Assembly (NCBI RefSeq): GCF_042434745.1
Contig: NZ_JBHLSS010000028.1
Direction: 5' to 3' (one strand)
Length of the DNA stretch: 64,000 bases
Origin: Azotobacter paspali
GTDB taxonomy: Bacteria; Pseudomonadota; Gammaproteobacteria; Pseudomonadales; Pseudomonadaceae
In this document: piece by piece, positions 24,797-34,800 of the stretch
How positions within the stretch are numbered: the stretch's first letter is position 1
Layout of the letters: each line of letters begins with the position of its first letter
Made by a program: the position numbers and the translations under genes
The notes under the pieces: model-generated
What the model saw: the letters and a program-made list of their open reading frames with translations, nothing else
Told to the model about the DNA's origin: nothing
The model's database searches: none

Positions 24797-25327
24797 TTAG
24801 CGTTTCCCCTGGCCGGGCTTGAGCCCGCCGCAATCGCCGTCCACCCAGCGGGCATGGGATTCCATGTGGGTGACGCCCTTGCCGGTGGCGACAATGTTCA
24901 CCACCGTGGTGAACTCGCGCTCGCTGACGAAGCGGGTCTCGCCCTCGCCTTGGGAGTCCGGGCAGTGGAAGCGGAACCGCCAGAGCCGGTCGCTGCGTTC
25001 GGTCACTTCCTGCTCGCAGCCGGGGCGGTCGTTCTGGAACGGCAACGCCTGGGCCCTGACCTGCTCCTCGCTCAGACAGGCGCGTACCCCTTTGTCGCCC
25101 ATCTCGACGCCTTGCCGGGCCAGCATCTCCTCCATCGACTTGCGCTGCTCGGGCGGCAGCTTCTGCATCTGCGCCCGGATCTCCTGCATGTCGGGCAGCG
25201 GCTTGCCGCCCGCCACCACGCCCCTGGAGTCGAACTCCCAGAGGCCGGGGAGAATGTCCAGCGCCTGCGCCGGTAGCGCGGACACCGCCAGGGCGGTCGT
25301 GAGCAACAAGAATAGCGGGGATTTCAT
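24797..25327 (-). CDS. DUF3617 family exported protein
   Basis: A 176-residue protein with a signal peptide (about 1-22, LLLTTALAVSALPAQA) and the DUF3617 pattern: PGLWEFDSRGVV near the N terminus, a central ACLSEEQ motif, paired Cys and a beta-rich end with GDCGGLKPGQGKR. Function is unknown. Its TAA stop lies inside the target-site sequence of the adjacent MITE, so the original end of the gene may have differed by a few codons. Confidence 0.82.
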   Translation of the reverse strand: MKSPLFLLLTTALAVSALPAQALDILPGLWEFDSRGVVAGGKPLPDMQEIRAQMQKLPPEQRKSMEEMLARQGVEMGDKGVRACLSEEQVRAQALPFQNDRPGCEQEVTERSDRLWRFRFHCPDSQGEGETRFVSEREFTTVVNIVATGKGVTHMESHARWVDGDCGGLKPGQGKR

Positions 25328-25358
25328 GAAAGACTCCTGTTCGAAGGATGTGGCGGCT

Positions 25359-26273
25359 TCAAAGCGCGTGCCGCTCGGCCTCGGCCAGGGGCATGACGGT
25401 GACGCTCACCTCCGGATCGTGGCTGCCGCCGCCGAGAATCACCCCGCGCAGCGGGGAAACGTCGGCGAAGTCTCGGCCCCAAGCCAGGGTGATGTGTTCC
25501 AGGGCCGGACGCATGTTGTTGGTGGGGTCGAAGTCGACCCAGCCCTGACGCGGGCAGTAGACCGAGATCCAGGCATGCGAGGCGTCGGCGCCGATCAGTC
25601 GCGGCTGGCCGGGCGGCGGCGTGGTCAGCAGGTAGCCGCTGACGTAGCGCGCCGCCAAGCCACGCGAGCGCAGGCAGGCGAGCATCAGGTGGGCGAAGTC
25701 CTGACAGACCCCGCGACGCTCCTCGAGCACCTGCGCCAGAGGTGTAGCCACCTGGGTGGCGGAGGCATCGAAGGTGAACTCCTTGAAGATCTTTTCCATC
25801 AGCGCCTGCACCGCCAGCAACAGCGGCCGCCCGGCGACGAAGCAGTCGTCGGCGTAGGCGGCGAAGTTCTGTTCGAGCAGCACATAGGGCGAGTCGAAGC
25901 GAAAGCGCGCCGCCTCCAGTTGCTCGGCGCCCAGCGGCCGGCCGCTGTAGGCCAGGTCCAGGCAGACGCGTTCCCAGGCCGGCGAATCGTCCAGCTCGAA
26001 GGCCGGGCGCGGTAGCACCTCCACCTGCAGCCGGGCGCGTACCTCCAGCTCGTGGTGCGGGCACTCGAAGGCCAGGCGGGTCAGCGGGTTGCCGAAGGCA
26101 TCGAGATCGTCGATCCGCCAGGTCGGCGGCGGGCCGATGTGCAGCTCGCGGCTGCGGCAGCGCTGCCAGGGACAGTCGCGCGGCCACAGGTGGGCCAATT
26201 GCTTGGCCAGGGAGACCGGCGCCGCGTAGCGATAGTGGGTGGCGTGGACGATGCGGTAATGGGCAGAGGTCAT
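25359..26273 (-). CDS. Transglutaminase-like cysteine peptidase family protein
   Basis: A 304-residue protein. An N-terminal bacterial transglutaminase-like domain (THYRYAAPVSLAKQLAHLWP) precedes a transglutaminase core. The core has Cys in ERRGVCQDFAHLM, His in DASHAWISVY and Asp in GWVDFDPTNN, forming a Cys-His-Asp triad. No signal peptide. Its start overlaps the stop of the ATP-grasp/alpha-E gene by four bases. The three-gene set (transglutaminase, ATP-grasp/alpha-E, DUF2126) recurs in many bacteria. It is suspected to make or modify a peptide, but its product is unknown. Confidence 0.88.
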   Translation of the reverse strand: MTSAHYRIVHATHYRYAAPVSLAKQLAHLWPRDCPWQRCRSRELHIGPPPTWRIDDLDAFGNPLTRLAFECPHHELEVRARLQVEVLPRPAFELDDSPAWERVCLDLAYSGRPLGAEQLEAARFRFDSPYVLLEQNFAAYADDCFVAGRPLLLAVQALMEKIFKEFTFDASATQVATPLAQVLEERRGVCQDFAHLMLACLRSRGLAARYVSGYLLTTPPPGQPRLIGADASHAWISVYCPRQGWVDFDPTNNMRPALEHITLAWGRDFADVSPLRGVILGGGSHDPEVSVTVMPLAEAERHAL

Positions 26274-28765
26274 CGCGACTGGGTCCGTTGGCTGGCGTCG
26301 ACGTGAACGAAGAAGCGCAGGCCGAGGTGGTCGGAAAGCCGTCCCCCCTCCGCAGCGACCTCGCACAGCAGATCGGCCAGCTCGTTCGGCGCGGCGGAAT
26401 TGCCGAGGTGGGAGAAGGGGTTGTACTCCAGACGCCCGAGGTCGAAGGCGGCCAGGCGGTCGTGCAGGGCTTGCAGATCCACCTCCAGAGCCATCCCGAA
26501 GCTCTCGCCGAGGCGGCGCAGTGAGCTGCGCAGCACATGCAACTGGTAGAGCACGGCATGCGGGTTCTGCTCGTCGAGCAGGAGCAGGTCGAGCACCGGG
26601 ATCAGTTGCGCGGTGGCCAGGTAGCGGGTGCGGTAGGTGATGCTGCTGTTGCCCAGTTCGAGCAGCCAGGCCAGCGCCGACTGGTCGTGCACGGCCTGAC
26701 CGCGCAGGAAGCCGGCGATGCTCTCGGCGAGGAACTGCAGGCGCTCGATGCGGCAGCCGATCAACAGGAACAGCCAGCCGTGGTCGCGGGTCATGTCGTC
26801 GAGGACGAAACCGGCGAGGGCCGCCATGGACACCAGTTGGCTATCGAGGAAATCGAGCAGTTCGCCCAGGTCCGCCTGTTCGTTCTCCAGGCACTGCGCC
26901 GCCCGCTGCAATTCCAGCAGGGCCTGCCAGTTCTGCTGGGACAGCTTGCCACGCACACTGGCCGCGGCCATGTGCAGGTAGTGCAGATTGTTGCGCAGGC
27001 TGGACGGCCAGTCCTTGCCCAGTACGGCCCGGCGCAGCCGGCTTTCCAGGTCGCAGTCGCAGGTGGGCGGAGGCAGTAGGCCGAGGCCCTCGGCCACGGC
27101 CAGCGCGGCCTGTTGGGCCTGCGGATCGTTGCCGTTGTCGACGTAGCCGGCCAGCATGATGCGCAACAGGCGCGCGCCTTCCTCGCAACGTTCGCTGTAG
27201 CGGCCGAACCAGTAGAGATTCTCCACCACCCGCGACGGCAGGTAGGGGTCGCTACGCACGATATCGCTTACACCCAGCGGACGCACCCATTGCCAGGGCT
27301 CGCTGGCGGCATGGCGTCCGCCGAGTACCCAGGTGTCCTTGCTCGCACCGCCGCGCTGCATCGACAGCATCTCGGCATTGGCATGCGCGGCGACCCGGGT
27401 CAGGCCACCGGGCATCACCCGGTAGCCATCGGCGCTGGCCACGGCGAATACCCGCATGCCGATCGGCCGCGCCTCCAGCTTGCCGTGCTTGCCCTGCCAG
27501 ACCGGCGCCCGCGACAATTGCGGGCGCTCCAAGCCGACATAAGCGTAGGGCCGCTGACGCAGGCGCTCGGCCAGGGCCGCGCGCTGCCTGGCGTCCAGCT
27601 CGGGTCCGAATAGCGGATTGAAGTGGCGCGACGGGTAGGCCGAGCGGATCAGCAGTTGCGGCAGCTTCTTCAGCACTTCCTGCAGCACCGGCGGCTCGCC
27701 GCACCACCAACTGGCGATGGACGGCAACAGCAGTTCCTCGTCGAACAGCGCGCGGCTGATCGCCGGCAGGAAGCCCGGCAGCCCGGGAGACTCCAGCACG
27801 CCGCTGCCGAGGGCATTGGCCACCAGCACCCGGCCGGCACGGACCGCCTCGAGCAGGCCGGGCACGCCGAGGGCGGAGTCGGTGCGCAACTCCAGCGGAT
27901 CGCAGTAGTCGTCGTCGAGGCGGCGCAGCAGGGCGTGGACCCGCTTCAGGCCGCCCAGGGTCTTCAGGTAGACGGTGGCGTCGCGCACCGTCAGGTCGCT
28001 GCCCTCGACCAGCGGATAGCCGAGGTGGCGTGCCAGGTAGAGGTGCTCGAAGTAACTCTCGTTGAAGCGCCCTGGGGTCAGCAACACCACCAGCGGGGTC
28101 TCGTCACCGGTCGGCGCCTCGCGCGCCAGGGTCTCGCGCAGGGTATGGAAGTAGCCGGCCACGTACTGCACGCGCAGGTCGCGGTACAGGTCGGGGAAGG
28201 CGCGCGAGACGAACTGGCGGTTCTCCAGAGCGTAGCCGGCGCCGGAGGGCGCCTGGGTACGGTCGGCGGTGACCCACCAGCGGCCGTCCGGCGCCCGTGC
28301 CAGGTCCACCGCGTAGACATGCAGCCAGGTGCCGCCCGGCGGCTCGATGCCCTGGCAGGGCCAGAGGAAATTGCTGTGCCCGAACACCAAATCGGTGGGC
28401 AGCAGGCCCTCGGCGAGCAGCCGCTGCGGACCGTAGATGTCGGCCAGCACCGCGTTCAGCAGGGTCGCGCGCTGCGCCACGCCCTCGGCGAGCTGCCGCC
28501 ACTCCTCGGCGGGAATGATATTGGGCAGCAGGTCCAGCTCCCAGGGCCGGTCGGCACCGTCGGGATCGGCGTAGACGTTGTAGGTCACCCCGTTTTCCTG
28601 AATCTGCCGGGTCAGCAGGGCTTGGCGCTGGCGCAGTTGCGCCGGCGTACAGCGGCGCAGCAGATCGAACATCGCGCGCCAGTGCGGACGAACCCTGCCG
28701 CTGGCGTCGAAGACTTCGTGGTAGGTCGTAGCGTCGCGCGGATAGTTGGCAAACAGATCGGACAT
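26270..28765 (-). CDS. Circularly permuted ATP-grasp (DUF404/407) fused to alpha-E (DUF403) domain
   Basis: An 831-residue fusion. The N-terminal about 480 residues are the circularly permuted ATP-grasp type (NGVTYNVYADPDG, VLLTPGRFNESYFEHLYLAR, GVPGLLEAVRAGRVLVANAL with SGVLESP). The C-terminal about 330 residues are the alpha-E domain (VVENLYWFGRYSERCEEGAR start). Such ATP-grasp proteins are predicted peptide ligases. The ATG at 28765 gives the family start MSDLFANYPRD; the frame remains open far upstream through non-homologous sequence. It is coupled (ATGA) to the transglutaminase gene. Confidence 0.87.
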   Translation of the reverse strand: MSDLFANYPRDATTYHEVFDASGRVRPHWRAMFDLLRRCTPAQLRQRQALLTRQIQENGVTYNVYADPDGADRPWELDLLPNIIPAEEWRQLAEGVAQRATLLNAVLADIYGPQRLLAEGLLPTDLVFGHSNFLWPCQGIEPPGGTWLHVYAVDLARAPDGRWWVTADRTQAPSGAGYALENRQFVSRAFPDLYRDLRVQYVAGYFHTLRETLAREAPTGDETPLVVLLTPGRFNESYFEHLYLARHLGYPLVEGSDLTVRDATVYLKTLGGLKRVHALLRRLDDDYCDPLELRTDSALGVPGLLEAVRAGRVLVANALGSGVLESPGLPGFLPAISRALFDEELLLPSIASWWCGEPPVLQEVLKKLPQLLIRSAYPSRHFNPLFGPELDARQRAALAERLRQRPYAYVGLERPQLSRAPVWQGKHGKLEARPIGMRVFAVASADGYRVMPGGLTRVAAHANAEMLSMQRGGASKDTWVLGGRHAASEPWQWVRPLGVSDIVRSDPYLPSRVVENLYWFGRYSERCEEGARLLRIMLAGYVDNGNDPQAQQAALAVAEGLGLLPPPTCDCDLESRLRRAVLGKDWPSSLRNNLHYLHMAAASVRGKLSQQNWQALLELQRAAQCLENEQADLGELLDFLDSQLVSMAALAGFVLDDMTRDHGWLFLLIGCRIERLQFLAESIAGFLRGQAVHDQSALAWLLELGNSSITYRTRYLATAQLIPVLDLLLLDEQNPHAVLYQLHVLRSSLRRLGESFGMALEVDLQALHDRLAAFDLGRLEYNPFSHLGNSAAPNELADLLCEVAAEGGRLSDHLGLRFFVHVDASQRTQSR

Positions 28766-28881
28766 GGGTGACTCGAAATCAGGGGATTGCGCATAGCGCC
28801 TCCTCCCCGGCGGACGGCGCCGGGAAGGAGATCCGCGCGGATCGGTCCCGTCCGGGCCGTCCCGCCCGGACGGGAAGACGC

Positions 28882-31800
28882 TCAGCAGCGGCGCAGGTCC
28901 AGGGTCATCGGCATCTCCCTGTTCTCGACCGGCTCGGCGGGCACCAGTTTGCCCGGTGTGTGGCCGATACGGAAGAAGCGCGACAGACGGCGGCTCTCCG
29001 CTTCGTAGGCGTTGACCGGTAGGGTCTCGTAACTGAGCCCGCCCGGATGGCTGACATGGTACTGGCAACCGCCCACAGAACGCTGCATCCAGGTATCGAC
29101 CAGGTCGAACACCAGCGGCGCGTGCACACCGATGGTCGGGTGCAGGCTGGAAGCCGGCTGCCAAGCGCGATAGCGCACGCCGCCGACGAACTCGCCGACC
29201 GTGCCGGTCGGGCGCAGCGGCACCGGCTGGCCGTTGCAGGTCAGCACGTAGCGGTCCTGGGCCATGCCGCTCACGCTCACCTGCAGGCGCTCCAGGGAAG
29301 AGTCCACGTAGCGCGCGGTGCCGCCGACGGCGCCTTCCTCGCCCATCACGTGCCAGGGTTCCAGCGCCTGACGCAGCTCCAGCGCCATGCCCTGCACGGC
29401 GAAATCGCCGAGTTTCGGGAAGCGGAACTCGAAATGCGGGGCGAACCACTCCGGCCGCAACGGATAGCCGTGCCGGTCCATCTCGTAGAGCACGTCGTGG
29501 AAGTCCTGGGCGACGAAGTGCGGCAGCATGAAGCGGTCGTGCAGTTCGGTACCCCAGCGCACCAGGCGCTGCGGCCGGTACGGCTCGTCCCAGAAGCGCG
29601 CGATCAAGGAGCGCAGCAGCACCTGCTGGGCCAGACTCATCTGCGCGTGCGGCGGCATCTCGAAGGCGCGGAATTCGAGCAGGCCGAGGCGGCCGCTAGC
29701 GCTGTCCGGCGAATACAGCTTATCGATGCAGAACTCGGCGCGGTGGGTATTGCCGGTGATATCCACCAAGAGGTTGCGCAGCAGGCGGTCGACTAGCCAC
29801 GGCGGGCAGTCGGCGCCCGGCTCGGGCATCTGCCGGAAGGCGATCTCCAGTTCGTAGAGCGAGTCGTTGCGCGCCTCGTCCACCCGCGGAGCCTGCGAGG
29901 TCGGGCCGATGAACAGGCCGGAAAACAGGTAGGACAGCGACGGGTGGTTGTGCCAGTAGCCGATCAGGCTGCGCAACAGATCCGGCCGGCGTAGGAACGG
30001 CGAATCGGCCGGGGTCGCGCCGCCGAGGACGAAGTGGTTGCCGCCGCCGGTGCCGACGTGGCGGCCGTCGATCATGAACTTCTCGCTGGTCAGCCGCGAC
30101 TGGCGCGCCGCCTCGTAGAGGTACTCGGTGCGCTCGACCAGTTCGTCCCAGTTCTCCGCGGGGTGGATGTTCACCTCGATCACGCCCGGATCGGGAGTGA
30201 CGCGGAAATGCCGCAGGCGCGGGTCGGCCGGCGGCTCGTAGCTCTCCAGCAGCACCGGGCAGTCCAGCTCGCGGGACGTGGTTTCGATGGCCGCGACCAG
30301 CTCCAGATAGTCCTCCAAGCGATCCAGCGGCGGCATGAAGACGTATAGACGGCCTTCGCGCGGTTCGACGCAGAGCGCGGTGCGGACGATGTTGGCGGCC
30401 GACTCGAAGGGCGCCGGTGCCGTCGCCTGGCGCAAGCCTTCGCCCGTAGCGCCAGGGCTGTGCGGGGAAGCGCCGGAGCCCGACCCTTCGCCCTTCGCGG
30501 CCGGGTGGGTGGGCGACGCGCCGCGCAGTTGCCGGAGGATCTGCTGACGGCTCGGCAACGGCGGGAAGAACTGGTTGGGGTCCGGCGCATGCACGTAGGG
30601 CTGATCCATGTCACGGGCCCAGGGCAGCGAATCCAGCGGCAGGCGCCAGCCCAGGGGCGAATCGCCGGGGATCAGCCGGCAGTATTCGTCGCGCAGGAAC
30701 CAGGCGCCGGTCAGCCAATGGCTGCCATCGAGGCTGCGCATCAGCGGCAGGACGTGTCCGACCGCATGCTCCAGGCCCTGCTGGAAGACCCGGCGCAGGC
30801 GCTCGCGCTCCAGCGGATCGGCCAGCCGCGTGTCCGCGGGGGTGACGTTCTCCGGCAGGCGACGCTCGCGCCAGAGGTAGTACAGCCAGTCCTCGTAGGC
30901 TGGGAAGAAGTGCTCGCCGGAAACCCCGAGATAACCGCAGAGGATATTGAGAAAGCGCGCGCCCAATTGCGCGTCGGCCCCGTAGTGACGAGTCTCGTCG
31001 GCATACAGCGCCGGGTCCTGCCAGACCGGCTCGCCGTCCTTGCGCCAGAAGCAGTTGAGCGACCAGCGCGGCAGTTGCTCGCCCGGATACCACTTGCCCT
31101 GGCCGAAGTGCGCCAAGCCCTGCGGCGCGTAATGCGCGCGCAGGCGATGGAATAGGTCGGCGGCCAGGCGGCGCTTATTCGGCCCCATGGCCTCGGTGCT
31201 CCACTCGGGATCGTCCGGGTAGTCGAGGGCGATGAAGGTCGGTTCGCCGCCCATGGTCAGGCGCACGTCGCCGCGCAGCAGGTCGGCGTCGACCTGGTGG
31301 CCGAGGTCAAGGATCGCCCGCCACTGCTCCTCGCTGTAGGGCCGGGTGACCCGAGGCGCCTCCCAGATGCGCTCGATGCGCATGTCGTGGGAGAACTCGC
31401 ATTCGCACTCGTCGACCAGCCCGCTGATCGGCGCCGCCGAGGACGGCTCGGGACTGCACGCCAGCGGGATATGCCCCTCGCCGGCGAACAGCCCGGAAGT
31501 CGGATCGAGGCCGATCCAGCCGGCGCCCGGCAGGTACACCTCGCACCAGGCGTGTAGGTCGGTGAAGTCCACCTCGGTACCGCCGGGACCGTCGAGCGAC
31601 TTCACGTCGGGCTTGAGCTGGATCAGATAGCCGGAAACGAAGCGCGCCGCCAAGCCCAGATGGCGCAGCAGTTGCACCAGCAGCCAGGCCGAGTCGCGGC
31701 AGGAGCCGGAGGCCTTCTCCAGGGTCTCCTCGGGACTCTGCACGCCGGGCTCCAGGCGGATCAGGTAGCGCACATCGCGCGCCACGCGCTGGTTCAGGTC

Positions 31801-32238
31801 GACCAAGAAATCGACGCTGCGGGTCGGCTTGTGTTCAATGCCGGCCAGATAATGGGCGAACAGCGGCGTTGCCGGCAGTGTCACCCGGTAGGGCGCCAGT
31901 TCGCGCCGCTCGCCCTCGGTGTAGTCGAAGGGAATGGTTTCGGCGTAGGGCTCGAGGAAGAAGTCGAAGGGATTGAACACCGCCATCTCGGCGACCAGGT
32001 CGACCTCGATCTTCAGCTCGCGGGTCTTCTCCAGGAACACCAGACGTGCCAGGTAATTGCCCTGCGGGTCCTGCTGCCAGTTGATGAAATGCTCGCCCGG
32101 CGCCACCTTCAGCGCATACGAAAGGATGCGGGTGCGGCTATGCGGTGCCGGACGCAGCCGGACGATTTGCGGCCCTACGTTGACCTGCCGGTCGTAACGA
32201 TAGTGGGTGACATGGTGCAAAGCGACATGGATCGACAA
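28882..32238 (-). CDS. DUF2126 protein with N-terminal transglutaminase-like domain
   Basis: A 1118-residue protein. The transglutaminase-like N domain starts IHVALHHVTHYRYDRQV. The core has Cys in SGSCRDSAWLLVQLL (about residue 190), His in DLHAWCEVYLPG, and Asp in GWIGLDPTSG. A very long C-terminal DUF2126 region follows from about residue 330. A low-complexity insert rich in Ser, Gly and Ala covers about 580-615. I assign the TTG at 32238, preceded by AGGAGG at 7 bases, because family members begin exactly there with MSIHVALHH; the frame upstream lacks similarity. It is the first gene of the minus-strand cluster. Confidence 0.87.
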   Translation of the reverse strand: MSIHVALHHVTHYRYDRQVNVGPQIVRLRPAPHSRTRILSYALKVAPGEHFINWQQDPQGNYLARLVFLEKTRELKIEVDLVAEMAVFNPFDFFLEPYAETIPFDYTEGERRELAPYRVTLPATPLFAHYLAGIEHKPTRSVDFLVDLNQRVARDVRYLIRLEPGVQSPEETLEKASGSCRDSAWLLVQLLRHLGLAARFVSGYLIQLKPDVKSLDGPGGTEVDFTDLHAWCEVYLPGAGWIGLDPTSGLFAGEGHIPLACSPEPSSAAPISGLVDECECEFSHDMRIERIWEAPRVTRPYSEEQWRAILDLGHQVDADLLRGDVRLTMGGEPTFIALDYPDDPEWSTEAMGPNKRRLAADLFHRLRAHYAPQGLAHFGQGKWYPGEQLPRWSLNCFWRKDGEPVWQDPALYADETRHYGADAQLGARFLNILCGYLGVSGEHFFPAYEDWLYYLWRERRLPENVTPADTRLADPLERERLRRVFQQGLEHAVGHVLPLMRSLDGSHWLTGAWFLRDEYCRLIPGDSPLGWRLPLDSLPWARDMDQPYVHAPDPNQFFPPLPSRQQILRQLRGASPTHPAAKGEGSGSGASPHSPGATGEGLRQATAPAPFESAANIVRTALCVEPREGRLYVFMPPLDRLEDYLELVAAIETTSRELDCPVLLESYEPPADPRLRHFRVTPDPGVIEVNIHPAENWDELVERTEYLYEAARQSRLTSEKFMIDGRHVGTGGGNHFVLGGATPADSPFLRRPDLLRSLIGYWHNHPSLSYLFSGLFIGPTSQAPRVDEARNDSLYELEIAFRQMPEPGADCPPWLVDRLLRNLLVDITGNTHRAEFCIDKLYSPDSASGRLGLLEFRAFEMPPHAQMSLAQQVLLRSLIARFWDEPYRPQRLVRWGTELHDRFMLPHFVAQDFHDVLYEMDRHGYPLRPEWFAPHFEFRFPKLGDFAVQGMALELRQALEPWHVMGEEGAVGGTARYVDSSLERLQVSVSGMAQDRYVLTCNGQPVPLRPTGTVGEFVGGVRYRAWQPASSLHPTIGVHAPLVFDLVDTWMQRSVGGCQYHVSHPGGLSYETLPVNAYEAESRRLSRFFRIGHTPGKLVPAEPVENREMPMTLDLRRC

Positions 32239-32492
32239 GGCGGGCCTCCTGCGTGGCCAGAGCGATGACTGTGCGGAAGATGTTAGCAACTAACATACCT
32301 ACATCTTTATGTCACCGCAGGGAACTTTACACCTTCGTTTTGGATCTGCGAACGGCGAGGCGAAGCCTCATGCGAGCCCAAAGGGTACATGTCTCCGCCT
32401 CCTGCCCACCTGTCGGGAAACCGGCCGAATTCTAGCAAGCACCCCGCGACGAAGCCGCCCGCCTCCCGTGCCGCCCGCCGCAATTCTCCCGC

Positions 32493-32498
32493 TATAAT
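32493..32498 (+). promoter_or_regulatory. Putative -10 box of the methyltransferase gene
   Basis: TATAAT stands 33 bases upstream of the ATG at 32531 in an otherwise GC-rich stretch. A good -35 is not evident. The 290-bp interval from 32239 also holds the divergent DUF2126 upstream region and no other gene. Confidence 0.5.
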
Positions 32499-32530
32499 CG
32501 CCGCCGCCCCAGCCGAGCCACCTACGAAGC

Positions 32531-33766
32531 ATGCCAGTTCCCCTTCCCCTCAGCGGCCCGCGACTGCTCGAGCGCTTCCGCGCTCTCGACGACTTCCTGC
32601 TCGAACATCAGGCGTTCTGGCGGCCACGCCCGTTCAACCTGCTGCGACTACCCTGGGAAGAACGGCACTCCGAACTGGCCGCCTGGCTGCGTCGGCGCTC
32701 CCTAGAAGACGCCGAGGCCGCCCACAATCATCCAGAACGCTTGGATGCGCCCGCGCCTTTCGCCATGCTGGCTGCCGCCTCGCTCGCCCTCGGCGAGACC
32801 GGTGAGTTGCCCGCCACGGCCGAGGATGCGGCCCCGGAGCGCTTCGCGGTCGATGTGCCGGGGCGTAAGTGGCAGCAGATCCGCTACTTCGCCAGTCGCC
32901 TACGGTTCGCCAGCCAGCCCAGCCACTGGCTCGACTGGTGCGCCGGCAAGGGCCACCTCGGCCGCGCCCTGGCCCACGACGGCACACCCCTAACTTGCCT
33001 GGAACACGACGCCGAACTGGTCGCATCCGGCCAAGCGCTCAGCGACCGCCTGGAACTGACGGCCCGGCACCGGCTGCAGGACGTGCTCGCCGACGATGCC
33101 GCCGCCCAGCTCGACGCCAGCCACACCCCGGTGGCGCTGCATGCCTGTGGCGAACTTCACACGCGCCTGCTGCAACTGGCCAGCGCCGTCGGCTGCCGGC
33201 AACTGGCGGTGGCGCCCTGCTGCTACAACCGTATCGACAGCGCCGATTACCGGCCGCTGTCCGATGCCGCCCGCGCCTCGCGGCTGCAACTGTCCCGCGA
33301 CGACCTGCGCCTGCCACTCAGCGAAACCGTCACCGCCAGCGCCAGGGTCCGGCGCCAGCGCGATCAGTCGATGGCCCGCCGCCTGGCCTTCGACCTGCTG
33401 CAACGGGAATTGCGCAGCATCGACGCCTACCTGCCGACCCCCTCGTTACCCGTCGCCTGGCTGCAAAAAGACTTCGCCAACTACTGCCGCGACCTCGCCG
33501 CCCTCAAGGATCTCCCCATTCCCACAACGCGCGACTGGCAAGCTCTGGAAGCCCGGGGCTGGCAGCGCCTGGCCGAAGTGCGCAACCTCGAACTGCCGCG
33601 CGCCCTGTTCCGCCGCCCTCTGGAACTCTGGCTGCTACTCGACCGTGCCCTCTACCTCGAGGAACAGGGCTACGAAGTCCGCCTGGGCCGCTTCTGCCCC
33701 CCCCGACTGACCCCGCGTAACCACCTGCTGCTGGCCGAACGGGTTACCCACATTACCTGTGGATAA
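32531..33766 (+). CDS. Class I SAM-dependent methyltransferase (GSTCD-like)
   Basis: A 411-residue protein. The SAM-binding motif I is WLDWCAGKGHLGRAL at about residues 136-150, followed by LEHDAELVASG (motif II) and VALHACGELHTRLL (motif III/IV). A Cys pair lies in LAVAPCCYNR. This arrangement is seen in bacterial relatives of the GSTCD methyltransferase domain, whose substrate is not known to me. N-terminal residues 1-90 are helical. It is a single gene before the tRNA-Thr and prophage. The 33767-34031 interval downstream has no supportable gene. Confidence 0.8.
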   Translation: MPVPLPLSGPRLLERFRALDDFLLEHQAFWRPRPFNLLRLPWEERHSELAAWLRRRSLEDAEAAHNHPERLDAPAPFAMLAAASLALGETGELPATAEDAAPERFAVDVPGRKWQQIRYFASRLRFASQPSHWLDWCAGKGHLGRALAHDGTPLTCLEHDAELVASGQALSDRLELTARHRLQDVLADDAAAQLDASHTPVALHACGELHTRLLQLASAVGCRQLAVAPCCYNRIDSADYRPLSDAARASRLQLSRDDLRLPLSETVTASARVRRQRDQSMARRLAFDLLQRELRSIDAYLPTPSLPVAWLQKDFANYCRDLAALKDLPIPTTRDWQALEARGWQRLAEVRNLELPRALFRRPLELWLLLDRALYLEEQGYEVRLGRFCPPRLTPRNHLLLAERVTHITCG

Positions 33767-34031
33767 CTATGTTGATGATTTCCCGAAAACCCCACCCAAA
33801 GCCCACCAATAGTGCCATCCGGATCGCTGCGCACTTTTCGACCTAAAGATAAAAAATCAATAAAAACAAGTACTTGAAAAAGCGACCAAAAGTCGCACGA
33901 TATGACGGACCAAGAGACTTGCCAAGCCCCGCCGATGTGAATAAACGAAACGGCAAAGCCCATCGACCCCGCACAGACGCAGCCAATCATTTACTCGGCA
34001 AATCAAAAGGCTATAATGGCCACCCTTCTCC

Positions 34032-34107
<76 letters not shown>

Positions 34108-34225
34108 ATTAAATCAACGGGTTGCGTGCGCTGAAGGTTCAGATCAGTGACGCGAACGTAAAAATAGACGTAAAAAGCGGTCATTCCCCCAGAGCCTCCC
34201 GCCAGAAAACAAGGCGGTGGCTGAA

Positions 34226-34506
34226 AAAAGAGTAACATCAGTAACATGCCCGTCTGTTTTCTCGTAAGCCTATGATTTTAAAGGGTTTTTTCGTGAGTAC
34301 GAAAAGTAACCTCTGAGTAACATGGAAGTAATCTGGTTACTCTTTCTGAATGTAATTTCCAGCATAAAATTTTTCCTTTATTTTCAAGTGCTTACAAAAA
34401 GATTACTTCTTTTGTTACGCCTGTGTTACTCGTTCCTGTAACCACAGTCCCCCCGTATTTACTGGGCTAGAGCCCTGTTTCTAGGGCCAGTTACTCAAGT
34501 TACTCT
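34226..34506. repeat. Cluster of GTTACT/AGTAAC repeats at the prophage left end
   Basis: About a dozen copies of the pentamer GTTAC or its complement GTAAC (plus close variants such as GTAAT), mostly as AGTAAC or GTTACT, occur in 280 bases in both orientations. Examples are near 34228, 34237, 34294, 34314, 34337, 34413, 34424, 34437, 34489 and 34498. The stretch is AT-rich and non-coding. It resembles a protein-binding or replication-origin region. Between 34108 and 34800 I see no gene; the minus-strand frame over the tRNA is antisense to it. Confidence 0.65.
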
Positions 34507-34800
34507 TTTCTCAGACCCACCCCCTCCCTAGAGCCAGACGACCTATCTATCGCCCCGTCACCGCTCTTTGCCCCCCTACCGTGAAGGGATCTGAAGGCTT
34601 TCCTCGCCCCCGATACCCTCCGCACAGCACCCAGCCTGCCTGCGCTGCACCGCTCCGAAGGTGTGAAGAAAAAGCGACCTGTTTAGCCCGCAGGTGTCGT
34701 GGGGGGACAACTGCGCGCGCAGGGTCAAGCCCGCGCAGGCTGGCAGTTGGGCGGCCTCAGGGCGCGTTCAAGGTCTAGTAACCGAATTCGCAAATTCTCC

